From assembly GCA_002389705.1 (NCBI GenBank), contig DGQJ01000153.1, positions 1 through 15,723 of the forward strand: DNA of 15,723 nucleotides, read 5' to 3'. The notes below the pieces were generated by a model. It had not been told where the DNA came from. It did not search any database and saw only the letters and a list, made by a program, of their open reading frames with translations. The DNA comes from Bacteroidales bacterium UBA4417 (GTDB lineage: Bacteria; Bacteroidota; Bacteroidia; Bacteroidales; UBA4417). The stretch's first letter is position 1. The number at the start of each line of letters is the position of its first letter. Shown piece after piece: positions 1 to 8,454 of this stretch. The translations under genes were made by a program, and so were the position numbers.

Positions 1-2198
1 CTTCTCAGGGTACAAATTCCCATTTTCGACATAATTTTTAGTATGCCTTTATTGATGGAATTGATATAGTTGTCCCTGGCTTTTTCGTAATCGAGCTGTA
101 TGGCATTGTCTTTTACCAATTTATTGATAACCGCGAAAGCCATGTACGGATTTATAATACTTGCCCCATAACCGAAAAGAAGGGCAAAGTGCATTACCTC
201 ACGGGGCTCGGCCGATTCAACCACAATGTCAATCTGCATCCTTTTCCGCTTTTTGATCAGGTGATGGTGAACTGCCGAAACAGCCAGCAGCGAGGGAATT
301 GGAGCTGTGTGCTCGTCGATTCCCCGATCGGAAAGAATTATATAGTTTTTGCCTTCGTCAACAGCTTTTTCGGCATCTGTACAAAGCTGGTCGACGGCAT
401 GCCGAAGCCCTTCTGCACCTTTCTCCAGCTCAAAATGCAATTGCAGGTTGGCTGCAGAAAATCCTTTGTATCGCAGGTTTTTAACCACCTGGAAATAGGT
501 GTTTGATATCACAGGATTACGGAAGCGTACCATTTTTACATGGTCGGGCGAAGTGTCGAGCAGGTTCTGTTGCAGCGACCCGAGATATCCCGACAAGGTC
601 ATTACGATTTCCTCCCTGATGGGATCGATAGGCGGGTTAGTTACCTGGGCAAACAGTTGCTTGAAGTAGTTAAACAAGCGATAGGGCTTGTGCGAGAGTA
701 CAGCCAAAGGAACATCGTTGCCCATGGAGCCCACAGGTTCCTTGCCGGTTGCGGCCATTTCCTTTATGATCTTGTCGGTATCCTCGAGCGAATAATTAAA
801 AGATGTGAGGTATTTTTCATATTGATCTCCCATGTCGGGCGACACTTTCTGACCCGTCTCAATCTCTTCGAGGTTTACCATGTTTTGCTGTATCCATTCC
901 CCGTAAGGAAATTCCGAAGCAAGCCTGGCTTTCAGTTCTTTGTCATAATAAATGCGGCCTTCCTTTGTATCGACCAATAACATTTTCCCCGGTTTCAGCC
1001 TTCCTTTTTCCTTGATTTCTTCTGCAGCAAAAGTCTGAACTCCTGTTTCTGATCCCATCACCATCAGGTCGTTGGTGGTAATTAAATATCTCGACGGCCG
1101 AAGCCCGTTCCGGTCGAGGGTACCGCCTATATAACGACCATCTGAAATTAGCAGCGAAGCAGGCCCATCCCAGGGCTCCATGAATGAAGCATGATAGTGG
1201 TAAAAATCACGTAAGTTAGCAGGGATAGGATTTTTTGCGTTGATCGACTCAGGAATCAGGATGGATATGGCGTATGGCAATGATTTGCCGCTCATCACCA
1301 GGAACTCGAGTACATTATCAAGCGAGGCCGAATCGCTCATGCCTGGTTGAATGATGGGGTACAAACGCGACAGATCGCCCAGCTTATCGGATTTGAGGAT
1401 AGATTCACGTGCTTCCATCCAGAACCTGTTGCCTTTGATAGTATTGATTTCGCCGTTATGCCCGAGCATTCGGAAAGGTTGTGCAAGGTCCCACGAGGGA
1501 AAGGTGTTGGTGCTGAACCTGGAATGAACCAGGGCGATTGCGCTTTCCATGCGCTCATCCCTGAGGTCAAGATAATATTCGCCTAGCTGTGGCGATGTAA
1601 GCATTCCTTTATAAATCAGTACTTTGGTAGAAAGGCTAGGAATATAAAAGAAACTTTTTTGCCTGATATCTGAGTTACGGATCTCGTTTTCAGCCCGCTT
1701 CCGGATAATATAAAGTTTGCATTCCAGCTCATCCTGCGACATTTCAGACCCCAGCAATATTTGTTGGATAAATGGTTCGGCATCGCGCGACAACTGGCCT
1801 ATTACCTGGTTGTCGCGGGGCACTTCGCGGAAGCCGATAAAATCAACGCCTTCTTCATCAATGATCTTTAAAAGTATCTGCCGGCATTTTTCAGCATCAT
1901 CAGTATCTTGCGGCAAAAACAGCAGTCCCGTACCGAACTGGCCTACAGGTGGTAACGAATATCCCTGGATGAGGTAAAAATCGCGCGGAACCTGTATCAT
2001 AACGCCTGCACCATCACCGGTTTTGCTGTCGGCACCTTCCGCCCCGCGATGGGTCATATTGGTAAGGATTTCGAGACCCTTGCTGATAATTGAATGTGAC
2101 TTTTTCCCTTTGAGATGAGCTACAAATCCTATTCCGCAGTTTTCGTGCTCAAATTCCTGCCTGTACAATCCTTGCTTTTGTGGCCGTTCTGTCTTCAT
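1..2198 (-). CDS. gltB: Glutamate synthase large subunit, N-terminal 732 residues (3' end outside window)
   Basis: GltB makes glutamate from glutamine and 2-oxoglutarate in the cytoplasm; its N-terminal domain releases ammonia from glutamine. The frame is open from the ATG at 2198 to the window edge. After a 20-residue propeptide comes HEN-CGIG, so Cys21 is the expected N-terminal nucleophile once the propeptide is removed. Class II amidotransferase motifs follow: MTHRGAEGADSKTGDGAG near residue 50, LGHNGEINTIKGN, and EPWDGPASLLISDG with LDRNGLRPSRY. The central domain shows PLAVLSHKPYRLFNYFKQ, TNPPIDPIREE and DRGIDEHTAPIPSLLAVS. The FMN/iron-sulfur and GXGXG parts, roughly the second half of a protein of about 1500 residues, lie beyond the left edge. 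The family call is firm. Whether the electron donor is NADPH (with a GltD subunit) or ferredoxin cannot be seen here. Confidence 0.96.
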   Translation of the reverse strand, partial: MKTERPQKQGLYRQEFEHENCGIGFVAHLKGKKSHSIISKGLEILTNMTHRGAEGADSKTGDGAGVMIQVPRDFYLIQGYSLPPVGQFGTGLLFLPQDTDDAEKCRQILLKIIDEEGVDFIGFREVPRDNQVIGQLSRDAEPFIQQILLGSEMSQDELECKLYIIRKRAENEIRNSDIRQKSFFYIPSLSTKVLIYKGMLTSPQLGEYYLDLRDERMESAIALVHSRFSTNTFPSWDLAQPFRMLGHNGEINTIKGNRFWMEARESILKSDKLGDLSRLYPIIQPGMSDSASLDNVLEFLVMSGKSLPYAISILIPESINAKNPIPANLRDFYHYHASFMEPWDGPASLLISDGRYIGGTLDRNGLRPSRYLITTNDLMVMGSETGVQTFAAEEIKEKGRLKPGKMLLVDTKEGRIYYDKELKARLASEFPYGEWIQQNMVNLEEIETGQKVSPDMGDQYEKYLTSFNYSLEDTDKIIKEMAATGKEPVGSMGNDVPLAVLSHKPYRLFNYFKQLFAQVTNPPIDPIREEIVMTLSGYLGSLQQNLLDTSPDHVKMVRFRNPVISNTYFQVVKNLRYKGFSAANLQLHFELEKGAEGLRHAVDQLCTDAEKAVDEGKNYIILSDRGIDEHTAPIPSLLAVSAVHHHLIKKRKRMQIDIVVESAEPREVMHFALLFGYGASIINPYMAFAVINKLVKDNAIQLDYEKARDNYINSINKGILKIMSKMGICTLR

Positions 2199-2236
2199 AA
2201 ATGTCTGCTTTTTATTCTTATTCCTGATTTTAAGGC

Positions 2237-2270
2237 AAAAAAAAACGTTCCCTGTTTTTCTCAGAGAACG
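2237..2270 (-). terminator. Intrinsic terminator in the gltB leader
   Basis: In minus-strand RNA, CGUUCUCUG pairs with CAGGGAACG around a 7-nt loop. This gives 9 bp, one of them a U-G wobble, and a run of nine U follows directly. In plus-strand RNA the wobble becomes an A-C mismatch, so the signal favours minus-strand transcription. It ends about 38 bp before the gltB start and lies far downstream of the preceding gene, which has its own terminator. It therefore looks like a leader (attenuator) terminator. Confidence 0.65.
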
Positions 2271-2330
2271 GTTATATTTTTTATCCCACATGCACAACCA
2301 TTCTCATTTAAACATAGTGGTATGTTTAAA
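2264..2330 (-). promoter_or_regulatory. Alternative leader structure upstream of gltB: candidate antiterminator and hairpin
   Basis: Minus-strand GAGAAUGGUU (2305 to 2296) can form 10 bp, including one U-G wobble, with AACCGUUCUC (2273 to 2264). The second segment contains the 5' arm of the terminator at 2237-2270, so the two helices exclude each other. Immediately upstream, 2307-2330 forms a perfect 10-bp hairpin, TTTAAACATA with TATGTTTAAA around a 4-nt loop. Hairpin, antiterminator and terminator in order suggest a transcription attenuator controlling gltB. No ligand or effector can be read from the sequence, and I do not recognise a known riboswitch class. Confidence 0.45.
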
Positions 2331-2386
2331 AAGGAGAAATAGGAAGGTGGTGTTAAAATTATTCACTTTTTATCAGCTTTGGATTG

Positions 2387-2394
2387 CAAATATA
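2387..2394 (-). promoter_or_regulatory. Candidate -7 box for gltB (TATATTTG)
   Basis: Minus-strand TATATTTG matches the Bacteroidota TAnnTTTG -7 consensus. Transcription would start near 2380, giving a leader of about 180 nt that contains the attenuator-like structures. There is no TTG at the expected -33 spacing, so the call is tentative. Confidence 0.3.
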
Positions 2395-2625
2395 CGGCTT
2401 TTTTTAATGTCGACCATTATTTTTTACTTACCTGCCACTTTTTTAAAGGGAATTTGGAAAAATGTATGCTTTTTTGTTAGGGGTACCCTAAATAAAACAA
2501 GAGTGCTGAAATTTTTCAGCTGATTTTCGATTGCCCCTTATTATTCCGGGATTTGTTGCCGGATTTTTTTATGTAAACTCAAAAGGTGGTGAAATCATTC
2601 TTCGACAAAGTAGGGCTGTTGGCAT

Positions 2626-2660
2626 AAAAAATCACTTGTAAACACACGTTTACAGGTGAT
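2626..2660 (-). terminator. Terminator downstream of the coiled-coil protein gene
   Basis: The inverted repeat ATCACTTGTAAAC / GTTTACAGGTGAT (plus-strand reading, 13 positions with one imperfect pair) surrounds a 4-nt loop. On the minus strand it is followed by a run of six T. It lies about 50 bp after the stop codon at 2709. Confidence 0.7.
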
Positions 2661-2708
2661 CTTTTGTATCAAAATTTTAAAAGAATTTTGAATTTGTGCT
2701 GATTTACA

Positions 2709-3599
2709 TCAGAACGCTTCAATATTTTTAAGTTTCTGTTGGTATTTGGAAACAGTAAGCTTTTGCTCAGCAATTTTATCTGCCAGGTCCTGCTGTAATG
2801 CCAGGTTTTGTTCTATTTCATTTTTGCTGTCGGCAATGCTTGTGTTTGCCTTATCAATGGTGCTTTGTGCTGAATTACTGTCCTTTAGCAGGCTCTTCTT
2901 GGTTTTTTGCAGGCTCTTTAATTCCGACTTCTTAGCTTTTTTTGCATCACCCTCTTCCATAACACTTAAAGCAGTTGAAGCATTACCGATTTTAATATCG
3001 AGGGTGCTCAATTCCTTTTCAATACTTTTGATCTTATCATTTTGCCCTGAAATTTTCACCTGGGCGGATTGTATGTTTTTCTCGAGCTTGTCCTTATTTT
3101 TACGGGTAGTTTTGAGCTCCTTTTCCAGGTCCTGAAGTTTAGATTCTTCAGCCTCCAGTTGTTTTTTTGCCGTTATGGTATATTGGGTTTTGCCAAATTT
3201 CAGCAGATATTTGCTCAGTGCGGCAAATTCTTCTGAATTTGTATTCACGAAATTATCGCGGGCGTTTTCAACACTAACAAACAATAACGAAAGCGAGTCC
3301 TTCTCGGCTATTTTACTCATGATATTGACACTGCCTTTCGTAAAGTTAGGTAGTAAAGCCCCAAAAAGAGTCATTTCGTTGCGATCCGTGGTTACTTTCG
3401 ATTTTGTTCCTTTTTCAATGGCTTTTATCCAGTCGGCTTTTACATCGGCCGGCCTTGCTTCGGGAATGCCCAGCCAGAATCCGGGATAATACCGGTTGCC
3501 GAATTTAACGCTATCAGCAGTAAGCGTAATTGGTTTCTGGGCTTTTACACCAGAAATGCTTAAAAAAATCATTACAGCTATTAATATTGTACGCTTCAT
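2709..3599 (-). CDS. Secreted protein of unknown function with a long C-terminal coiled coil
   Basis: I do not recognise a named family. The start is taken at 3599 because it gives a clean signal peptide (Met-Lys-Arg, a hydrophobic core, then VKA-Q with cleavage expected after residue 20). An ATG 10 codons upstream would only add a polar extension. The product is 296 residues. Residues about 21-140 form a compact N-terminal region containing NRYYPGFWLGIPEARP. Residues about 144-290 are rich in Lys, Glu, Gln, Leu and Ser with heptad-like spacing and almost no Pro or aromatic residues, as in a long coiled coil. It is probably periplasmic or outer-membrane associated, since the lipobox is absent. 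It has its own terminator and a gap of about 150 bp to the upstream gene, so it is likely monocistronic. Confidence 0.85.
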   Translation of the reverse strand: MKRTILIAVMIFLSISGVKAQKPITLTADSVKFGNRYYPGFWLGIPEARPADVKADWIKAIEKGTKSKVTTDRNEMTLFGALLPNFTKGSVNIMSKIAEKDSLSLLFVSVENARDNFVNTNSEEFAALSKYLLKFGKTQYTITAKKQLEAEESKLQDLEKELKTTRKNKDKLEKNIQSAQVKISGQNDKIKSIEKELSTLDIKIGNASTALSVMEEGDAKKAKKSELKSLQKTKKSLLKDSNSAQSTIDKANTSIADSKNEIEQNLALQQDLADKIAEQKLTVSKYQQKLKNIEAF

Positions 3600-3750
3600 G
3601 GTTTTATGTTTATTGTATGTGGAGAACATTTACAATTTCAATAAGTTTTTTGTTTACAAATATTGGGCCATTTAAGTGTGGGGTGGAAATGCTTACCGGT
3701 GTCCTCAATATTTTAATGTGTCTGCCTGGGCAATACAGAATACCCGACGA

Positions 3751-4347
3751 CTAAAGTTTTTGCAGGTAAATATTTTTCCAGCGCACTTTAATTCCGCCTC
3801 CGTCGTGTATCTGCAAAGCAATAAATCCCTTGCCTTCGCCAATTTTATCATCTTTCAGGTGCACCATTTCATTGCCATTAAGCCACGATGTTACCTCGTT
3901 GTTCAGCACCCTGATGCGCATTTTATTCCAGCCGGTGGCATTCAGCATTTTTTCATCCTCAGGTTTTGGAAGTATAAGCCAGCCACGGCCGTACGACTCA
4001 TATATTCCTCCACTGTGTTCACCCGGAGGAGCCACCTCAACCTGCCAGCCGCTAATTTTAGTGCCTTCGATGGATGACCTGATAAAAACTCCGCTGTTTC
4101 CGTTTGCTTCGAACTTAAACTCAAGCGTAAGATCGAAATTATAATAACTGCTGTCGGTCGACAGGTATCCATATTGCTTGTCAGGTCCGCTTTCGCAAAC
4201 CAGTTCACCATTTTCTACATACCACTTTTCGGTACCGTTAATTTTCCATCCGGTAAGATCACTGCCATTGAAAAGGCTTATTTTTTTATTTTGTGCCAGC
4301 CCGATCTGGCTGCTGAATATCAGGAAGATCAAAAGAATATTTCTCAT
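3751..4347 (-). CDS. Secreted DUF1080 (3-keto-disaccharide hydrolase-like) protein
   Basis: The 198-residue protein begins with a signal peptide (residues 1-18, GLA-QNKK). The rest is a single DUF1080 domain (Pfam PF06439, concanavalin-like jelly roll). Recognisable signatures are LFNGSDLTGWKINGTEKW, YYNFDLTLEFKFEANGNSGV, WNKMRIRVLNNEVTSWLNG and the C-terminal GFIALQIHDGGGIKVRWKNI. Some family members act on 3-keto-glycosides or are secreted carbohydrate-active proteins. Catalysis and substrate here are not established. There are no neighbouring SusC/SusD or glycoside hydrolase genes to suggest a polysaccharide locus. It lies 110 bp downstream of the channel gene with no clear terminator between. 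Confidence 0.9.
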   Translation of the reverse strand: MRNILLIFLIFSSQIGLAQNKKISLFNGSDLTGWKINGTEKWYVENGELVCESGPDKQYGYLSTDSSYYNFDLTLEFKFEANGNSGVFIRSSIEGTKISGWQVEVAPPGEHSGGIYESYGRGWLILPKPEDEKMLNATGWNKMRIRVLNNEVTSWLNGNEMVHLKDDKIGEGKGFIALQIHDGGGIKVRWKNIYLQKL

Positions 4348-4457
4348 AGTTTGTAGCGTTGATGTACTGAATACTATTTATTTGGGTTTGTATTTATGTT
4401 ATGGCAAAGTTTAGACCTAAAGATGCAGAATCATAAAAATTTACTGCTGAAATGCTT

Positions 4458-5309
4458 CTATTCTTCCAAAAGCCGGTCAATTTCAAGGTTTTGTTCCTCA
4501 CTAATCTCAACGGTCTTGTTGAAGTTGTTCCAGTTTATGATTTTCCTTTCCACACCTTCCCATTTATAAACATCCAGGAAACTGCCTCCCCGCCTGATAT
4601 CCTGTGGCTTATAATATTTAAACAAATGAATGGAATTACCCGTAGTGGCATCCTGCCCCGAAAATTTAATGCGGATCAGGCAGATCTCGGGATTGGCAAA
4701 TATGGTTTTCAGATGTTGCAGCGGCACCGGGTTTTCGGGATCGTCGAGCCTCAGATTGATATACCACGATACTTCTACCAGCGGCCTTGAAAAAGCATGT
4801 TTAAACAGCGTTTTCTTTATATTGTTCTCAATCAGGAACATATCTATCGTGGCATCGCAATCCACAATAGGTTTCCCTTTGTTGCCAACCCTGGCCGAAA
4901 GATATATTTTGTTGTTGTTATGACGCAGGAATATGTTATCGGTCAGAAAAAAATCCTTCGGACGTTGAATAAATAGGTAGGTGAGATATCCTCCCAGGAA
5001 AGGGGTGTAAGTGAGACCAATACACGATTCAATCATGATAATGATTTTGCCGGCAGTGCCTACCGGGATTATTTCGCCATACCCGATGGTCGAAAATGTA
5101 ACCAGGCTGAAATACAGGTAATCAAAATAGCTGAGCTGCTTCGAAGTATCATTAATGTTTGCCGAAAGGCTGTTGAAAAGGTAAAAAATTGTACCGAAAA
5201 TTAATACGATAATAAGGTAGCCGGCTATTCCCCGCAGCAAGGTATTGCGTACCTGTGTATATTGATAGTAACGTAAAAATTGCTTTACAAATCTTTTTTT
5301 GCGTTCCAT
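4458..5309 (-). CDS. Two-TM potassium channel with inward-rectifier (Kir/KirBac-type) cytoplasmic domain
   Basis: The 283-residue inner-membrane protein has TM1 at about residues 28-47, a pore helix at about 62-72, a selectivity filter T74-I-G-Y-G-E79, and TM2 at about 87-113. The GYG signature marks a potassium-selective pore; the usual Asp after GYG is Glu. Residues about 120-283 resemble the immunoglobulin-like cytoplasmic domain of Kir channels: KIYLSARVGNKG, the FSGQDATTGNSIHLFKYY segment where Kir proteins have a similar D-x-T-x-x-x-x-H motif, then a DI...GGSF-DVYKWEG segment. It probably forms a tetramer. There are no RCK or voltage-sensor domains. The gene stands alone, divergent from valS. 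Confidence 0.88.
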   Translation of the reverse strand: MERKKRFVKQFLRYYQYTQVRNTLLRGIAGYLIIVLIFGTIFYLFNSLSANINDTSKQLSYFDYLYFSLVTFSTIGYGEIIPVGTAGKIIIMIESCIGLTYTPFLGGYLTYLFIQRPKDFFLTDNIFLRHNNNKIYLSARVGNKGKPIVDCDATIDMFLIENNIKKTLFKHAFSRPLVEVSWYINLRLDDPENPVPLQHLKTIFANPEICLIRIKFSGQDATTGNSIHLFKYYKPQDIRRGGSFLDVYKWEGVERKIINWNNFNKTVEISEEQNLEIDRLLEE

Positions 5310-5350
5310 AGATATTCAATTTCAGGTATCGATAGCAGTGCTTTCCATTG

Positions 5351-5370
5351 CAAACGTAACAGCAAATATA
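5351..5370 (-). promoter_or_regulatory. Two candidate -7 boxes for the potassium channel gene
   Basis: Minus-strand TATATTTG (5363-5370) and TACGTTTG (5351-5358) both match TAnnTTTG and lie 42-60 bp before the start codon. No TTG sits at the consensus -33 spacing for either. A short dyad, GATGTT-TTT-AACATC (5382-5396), lies just upstream where an operator could be. Confidence 0.3.
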
Positions 5371-5651
5371 TGAAACCATCTGATGTTTTTAACATCTTTC
5401 GACTTGTAGTTTGGTAAATGTTATTTTGCCTGTATTCAAAAAATCAGGTTTCTGACCAATCTGCATGTATTCAGCTACGATTTACACTATTCTGATAATT
5501 AATGTATTGTATCCGTGAAACCTGCTAAATATCCTCTCAGGCTGTGTCTGGATATATGTTGAATTGCAGCCATATTATCAACGAGTTAGAAGTACAGGGA
5601 TACATATTCAATTTGTGACATTTTCAATTTACGAGTTTCATCCGGTTTAAC

Positions 5652-5659
5652 TACCTTTG
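5652..5659 (+). promoter_or_regulatory. valS: Candidate -7 promoter box of valS (TACCTTTG)
   Basis: TACCTTTG fits the TAnnTTTG consensus exactly. The expected -33 position has TTTA instead of TTTG. Transcription would begin near 5665, leaving a leader of about 25 nt before the ATG at 5690. This excludes the in-frame TTG at 5657 as the translation start and leaves no room for a T-box. Confidence 0.5.
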
Positions 5660-5689
5660 CAGACTAAAATTAAACCACCCGATATTTTT

Positions 5690-8317
5690 ATGGAAATACC
5701 AAGTAAATACGATCCACGATCAATTGAAGATAAATGGTATGGCTTTTGGCTCGAAAAAAAATATTTCCGATCTGTTCCCGATCATCGGGAACCTTACACA
5801 ATTGTAATTCCTCCGCCCAATGTTACAGGTGTGTTGCATATGGGGCATATGCTCAATAACACTATTCAGGATGTACTTATACGCCGCGCCCGCATGATTG
5901 GCAAGAATGCATGCTGGGTCCCGGGTACCGACCATGCTTCCATTGCTACTGAGGCTAAAGTTGTTGCTAAACTGAAGGAAGAGGGAATTGATAAATCGGA
6001 ACTCAGCCGCGAATCGTTTCTTGAGCATGCCTGGGAGTGGAAAGAAAAACACGGCGGAATCATACTTGAACAACTCAAAAAACTGGGTGCTTCCTGCGAT
6101 TGGGACCGTACTTGCTTTACCATGGACGAAGCCCGCTACGAATCGGTAATTCAGGTGTTTGTTGATTTGTATAACAAAGGTTTGATTTACAGAGGTGTGC
6201 GTATGGTGAACTGGGATCCCCAGGCACTTACCGCCCTTTCGGATGAAGAAGTTATTTTCCGCGAAGTTCAAAGCAAATTGTATTTCCTGCGTTATAAAGT
6301 TGAAGGTACACAGGATGAATGGGTTACTATAGCAACCACCCGTCCCGAAACCATTTTGGGCGATACTGCAGTTTGCTACCACCCTGAAGACACCCGTTTT
6401 AGTCATCTTGCCGGAAAGCGCGTAATTGTTCCCTTGCTGGGCCGCTCTATACCCATGATCAGCGACGAATACGTGGACCGTGAGTTTGGTACAGGTTGCC
6501 TTAAAATTACCCCGGCACACGATGTGAACGACTACATGATAGGTCAGAAATATAACCTCGAAAGTATTGATATTTTTAACCCCGATGGCACCCTGAGCGA
6601 GAAAGCACAAATGTATGTGGGTTTGGATAGGTTTGCCGTACGCGAACTGATAGTAAAAGACCTGGAGGCTGCCGGTAACCTGGTAAAAATTGAGGAATAT
6701 ACCAACAAGGTGGGTTACAGTGAGCGTACCCATGTAGTGATTGAACCCAAACTTTCGATGCAGTGGTTCCTCAAAATGGCCGATATGGCTAAGCCAGCGC
6801 TGGAGGTGGTAATGAATGAAACAGTTAAATTTCATCCGGAAAAATTTAAAAATACCTACCGCCACTGGATGGAAAATGTGCGCGACTGGTGCATCAGCCG
6901 GCAGTTGTGGTGGGGACAGCGTATCCCGGCATATTTTCTGCCCGACGGGAGCATAATTGTAGCCCGTTCGGCCGAAGAAGCACATGGCAAAGCGCTGGCA
7001 AAATTCCCGAAACTGAAATTGGAGGAACTCCGCCAGGATGAAGATGTCCTCGATACCTGGTTCTCGTCGTGGCTATGGCCGGTATCGGTTTTCGATGGCA
7101 TACGGAATCCTGAAAATGAGGATATTAAATATTATTATCCCACCAACGACCTGGTAACAGCACCCGAAATTCTTTTCTTCTGGGTGGCCCGAATGATCAT
7201 GGCAGGACAGGAATACCGTAAAGAAGTACCTTTTAAAAATGTGTACCTCACCGGTATTGTACGCGACAAGCTTGGCCGTAAAATGTCGAAATCACTTGGT
7301 AATTCGCCCGATCCCATTAAACTGATTGAACAGTATGGTGCCGATGGCGTTCGCGTAGGTATGCTGCTTACTTCGCCTGCCGGCAACGATTTGCCTTTCG
7401 ATGAATCGTTATGCGAGCAGGGACGTAATTTTTCGAATAAAGTGTGGAATGCCTTCCGGCTGATCAAAGGCTGGGAAGTGGATAAAAACCTTCAGCAGCC
7501 TATGTATGCTGCTCTGGCAGTTACCTGGTTCAGGGCTCGTTTTAACCAGGCTTTAACCGAAATTAACGATCATTACGATAAATACCGGTTGAGTGATGCG
7601 CTGATGGGTGTTTACAAACTGGTGTGGGACGATTTTTGTTCCTGGTTCCTCGAAATGATTAAACCGGCGTACCAGCAGCCTATTGATGCGCAAACCTACA
7701 AAGCAGCTGTATCATTGTTGTCGGACCTCATGCAGGTTCTGCATCCGTTTATGCCTTTCATTACCGAAGAAATTTGGCACCTGCTGTATGGGGAAAATGC
7801 CGGCAGCATTATGGTTTCGCAAATGCCAGTCCCGAAAAAGTACGACGAAAAGATGCTGGACCATTTTCCGTACACCCTCGAAATAGTTACATCCATACGG
7901 TCTATTCGTAAAGAAAAGAACATCCCGATCAAGGATAAACTCGACCTGTTTATACTGAAACCCGGCAACGAAATACCAAACCTGCTTTTCGATTCGCTTA
8001 TCGAAAAACTCTGTAATCTTACACCTATAAAGTATGTAAATGAAAAGGTTACCGGTGCGGCTTCGTTTATCATCAAGGGCAATGAATTTTATGTTCCGCT
8101 GGGCGATAAAATTGATGTTGCTGCCGAAATAGAAAAACTGAACCAGGAACTGGCTTATACCCAGGGATTCCTTAAAAGTGTTATGGTTAAACTTTCGAAT
8201 GAGCGATTTGTTGCCAATGCCAAACCCGAAGTTGTTGAGGTTGAGCGTCGCAAAATGGCTGATGCCGAGTCGAAAATTAAAGCGATTGAAGAGCAGATTT
8301 CGATGCTTAAAAAATAG
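5690..8317 (+). CDS. valS: Valine--tRNA ligase
   Basis: This cytoplasmic class I synthetase charges tRNA-Val with valine. The ATG at 5690 gives 875 residues, normal for bacterial ValRS. The [14 protein letters not shown] signature (HMGH at residues 50-53) and KMSKS (residues 531-535, in [14 protein letters not shown]) are intact. An editing (CP1) domain is present, with [19 protein letters not shown] and the [15 protein letters not shown] segment. The anticodon-binding domain follows, containing [16 protein letters not shown]. The last 60 or so residues form the charged C-terminal coiled coil typical of ValRS. The start is chosen over the upstream in-frame TTG because that codon sits inside the likely -7 promoter box. 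The gene is alone on its strand and ends at a bidirectional terminator. Confidence 0.98.
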   Translation: MEIPSKYDPRSIEDKWYGFWLEKKYFRSVPDHREPYTIVIPPPNVTGVLHMGHMLNNTIQDVLIRRARMIGKNACWVPGTDHASIATEAKVVAKLKEEGIDKSELSRESFLEHAWEWKEKHGGIILEQLKKLGASCDWDRTCFTMDEARYESVIQVFVDLYNKGLIYRGVRMVNWDPQALTALSDEEVIFREVQSKLYFLRYKVEGTQDEWVTIATTRPETILGDTAVCYHPEDTRFSHLAGKRVIVPLLGRSIPMISDEYVDREFGTGCLKITPAHDVNDYMIGQKYNLESIDIFNPDGTLSEKAQMYVGLDRFAVRELIVKDLEAAGNLVKIEEYTNKVGYSERTHVVIEPKLSMQWFLKMADMAKPALEVVMNETVKFHPEKFKNTYRHWMENVRDWCISRQLWWGQRIPAYFLPDGSIIVARSAEEAHGKALAKFPKLKLEELRQDEDVLDTWFSSWLWPVSVFDGIRNPENEDIKYYYPTNDLVTAPEILFFWVARMIMAGQEYRKEVPFKNVYLTGIVRDKLGRKMSKSLGNSPDPIKLIEQYGADGVRVGMLLTSPAGNDLPFDESLCEQGRNFSNKVWNAFRLIKGWEVDKNLQQPMYAALAVTWFRARFNQALTEINDHYDKYRLSDALMGVYKLVWDDFCSWFLEMIKPAYQQPIDAQTYKAAVSLLSDLMQVLHPFMPFITEEIWHLLYGENAGSIMVSQMPVPKKYDEKMLDHFPYTLEIVTSIRSIRKEKNIPIKDKLDLFILKPGNEIPNLLFDSLIEKLCNLTPIKYVNEKVTGAASFIIKGNEFYVPLGDKIDVAAEIEKLNQELAYTQGFLKSVMVKLSNERFVANAKPEVVEVERRKMADAESKIKAIEEQISMLKK

Positions 8318-8390
8318 CTTATCGAAAGGCATCATAACCTGGAATACCAGGCCGGTATCTGGATCTATGATGCTATGAAGATATCACCAA

Positions 8391-8442
8391 AAAAATAAAC
8401 CACTAAGCATACTCATCCGTTGAGCATCTTAGTGGTTTTTTT
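8391..8442. terminator. Bidirectional terminator between convergent valS and lysA
   Basis: AACCACTAAG (8398-8407) and CTTAGTGGTT (8428-8437) form a perfect 10-bp stem. Inside it is a smaller CTCA/TGAG helix. T-tracts follow on the plus strand (8436-8442) and, as A-runs at 8391-8395, on the minus strand. It serves both converging transcription units. Confidence 0.85.
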
Positions 8443-8454
8443 GTGCAAAGGATT

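Larger units (their letters stand above)
2199..2708. other. Long intergenic region between gltB and the coiled-coil gene
   Basis: This stretch of about 510 bp has no convincing gene. From right to left it holds a terminator (2626-2660), a weak hairpin at 2506-2521 (GCTGAA with TTCAGC), a dyad at 2477-2491 (TTAGGG, GTA, CCCTAA), a candidate gltB -7 box (2387-2394) and the attenuator-like leader (2237-2330). Two possible short leader peptides (2304-2366 with a GTG start, 2281-2307 with an ATG start) are discussed in the findings. Confidence 0.6.
5310..5689. other. Divergent intergenic region between the channel gene and valS
   Basis: These 380 bp hold candidate channel promoter boxes on the left (5351-5370) and a valS -7 box on the right (5652-5659). 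Between about 5400 and 5640 I see no gene, tRNA, T-box or strong hairpin, only AT-rich sequence. Confidence 0.55.

Noticed and set aside
189..980. Plus-strand open frames in the left part of the window
   Set aside because: They lie opposite a continuous gltB frame with conserved motifs throughout, so they are shadows.
2541..2572. Plus-strand terminator (TCCGG...CCGGA followed by T7)
   Set aside because: The stem is only 5 bp and there is no plus-strand gene upstream to terminate.
5400..5651. T-box leader or tRNA upstream of valS
   Set aside because: No T-box core, cloverleaf or terminator is visible, and the likely promoter leaves only about 25 nt of leader.
5720..6985. Minus-strand open frame of 421 codons inside valS
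   Set aside because: It is fully antisense to the conserved ValRS catalytic and editing domains, its translation has no recognisable domain, and it has no promoter or independent signal.
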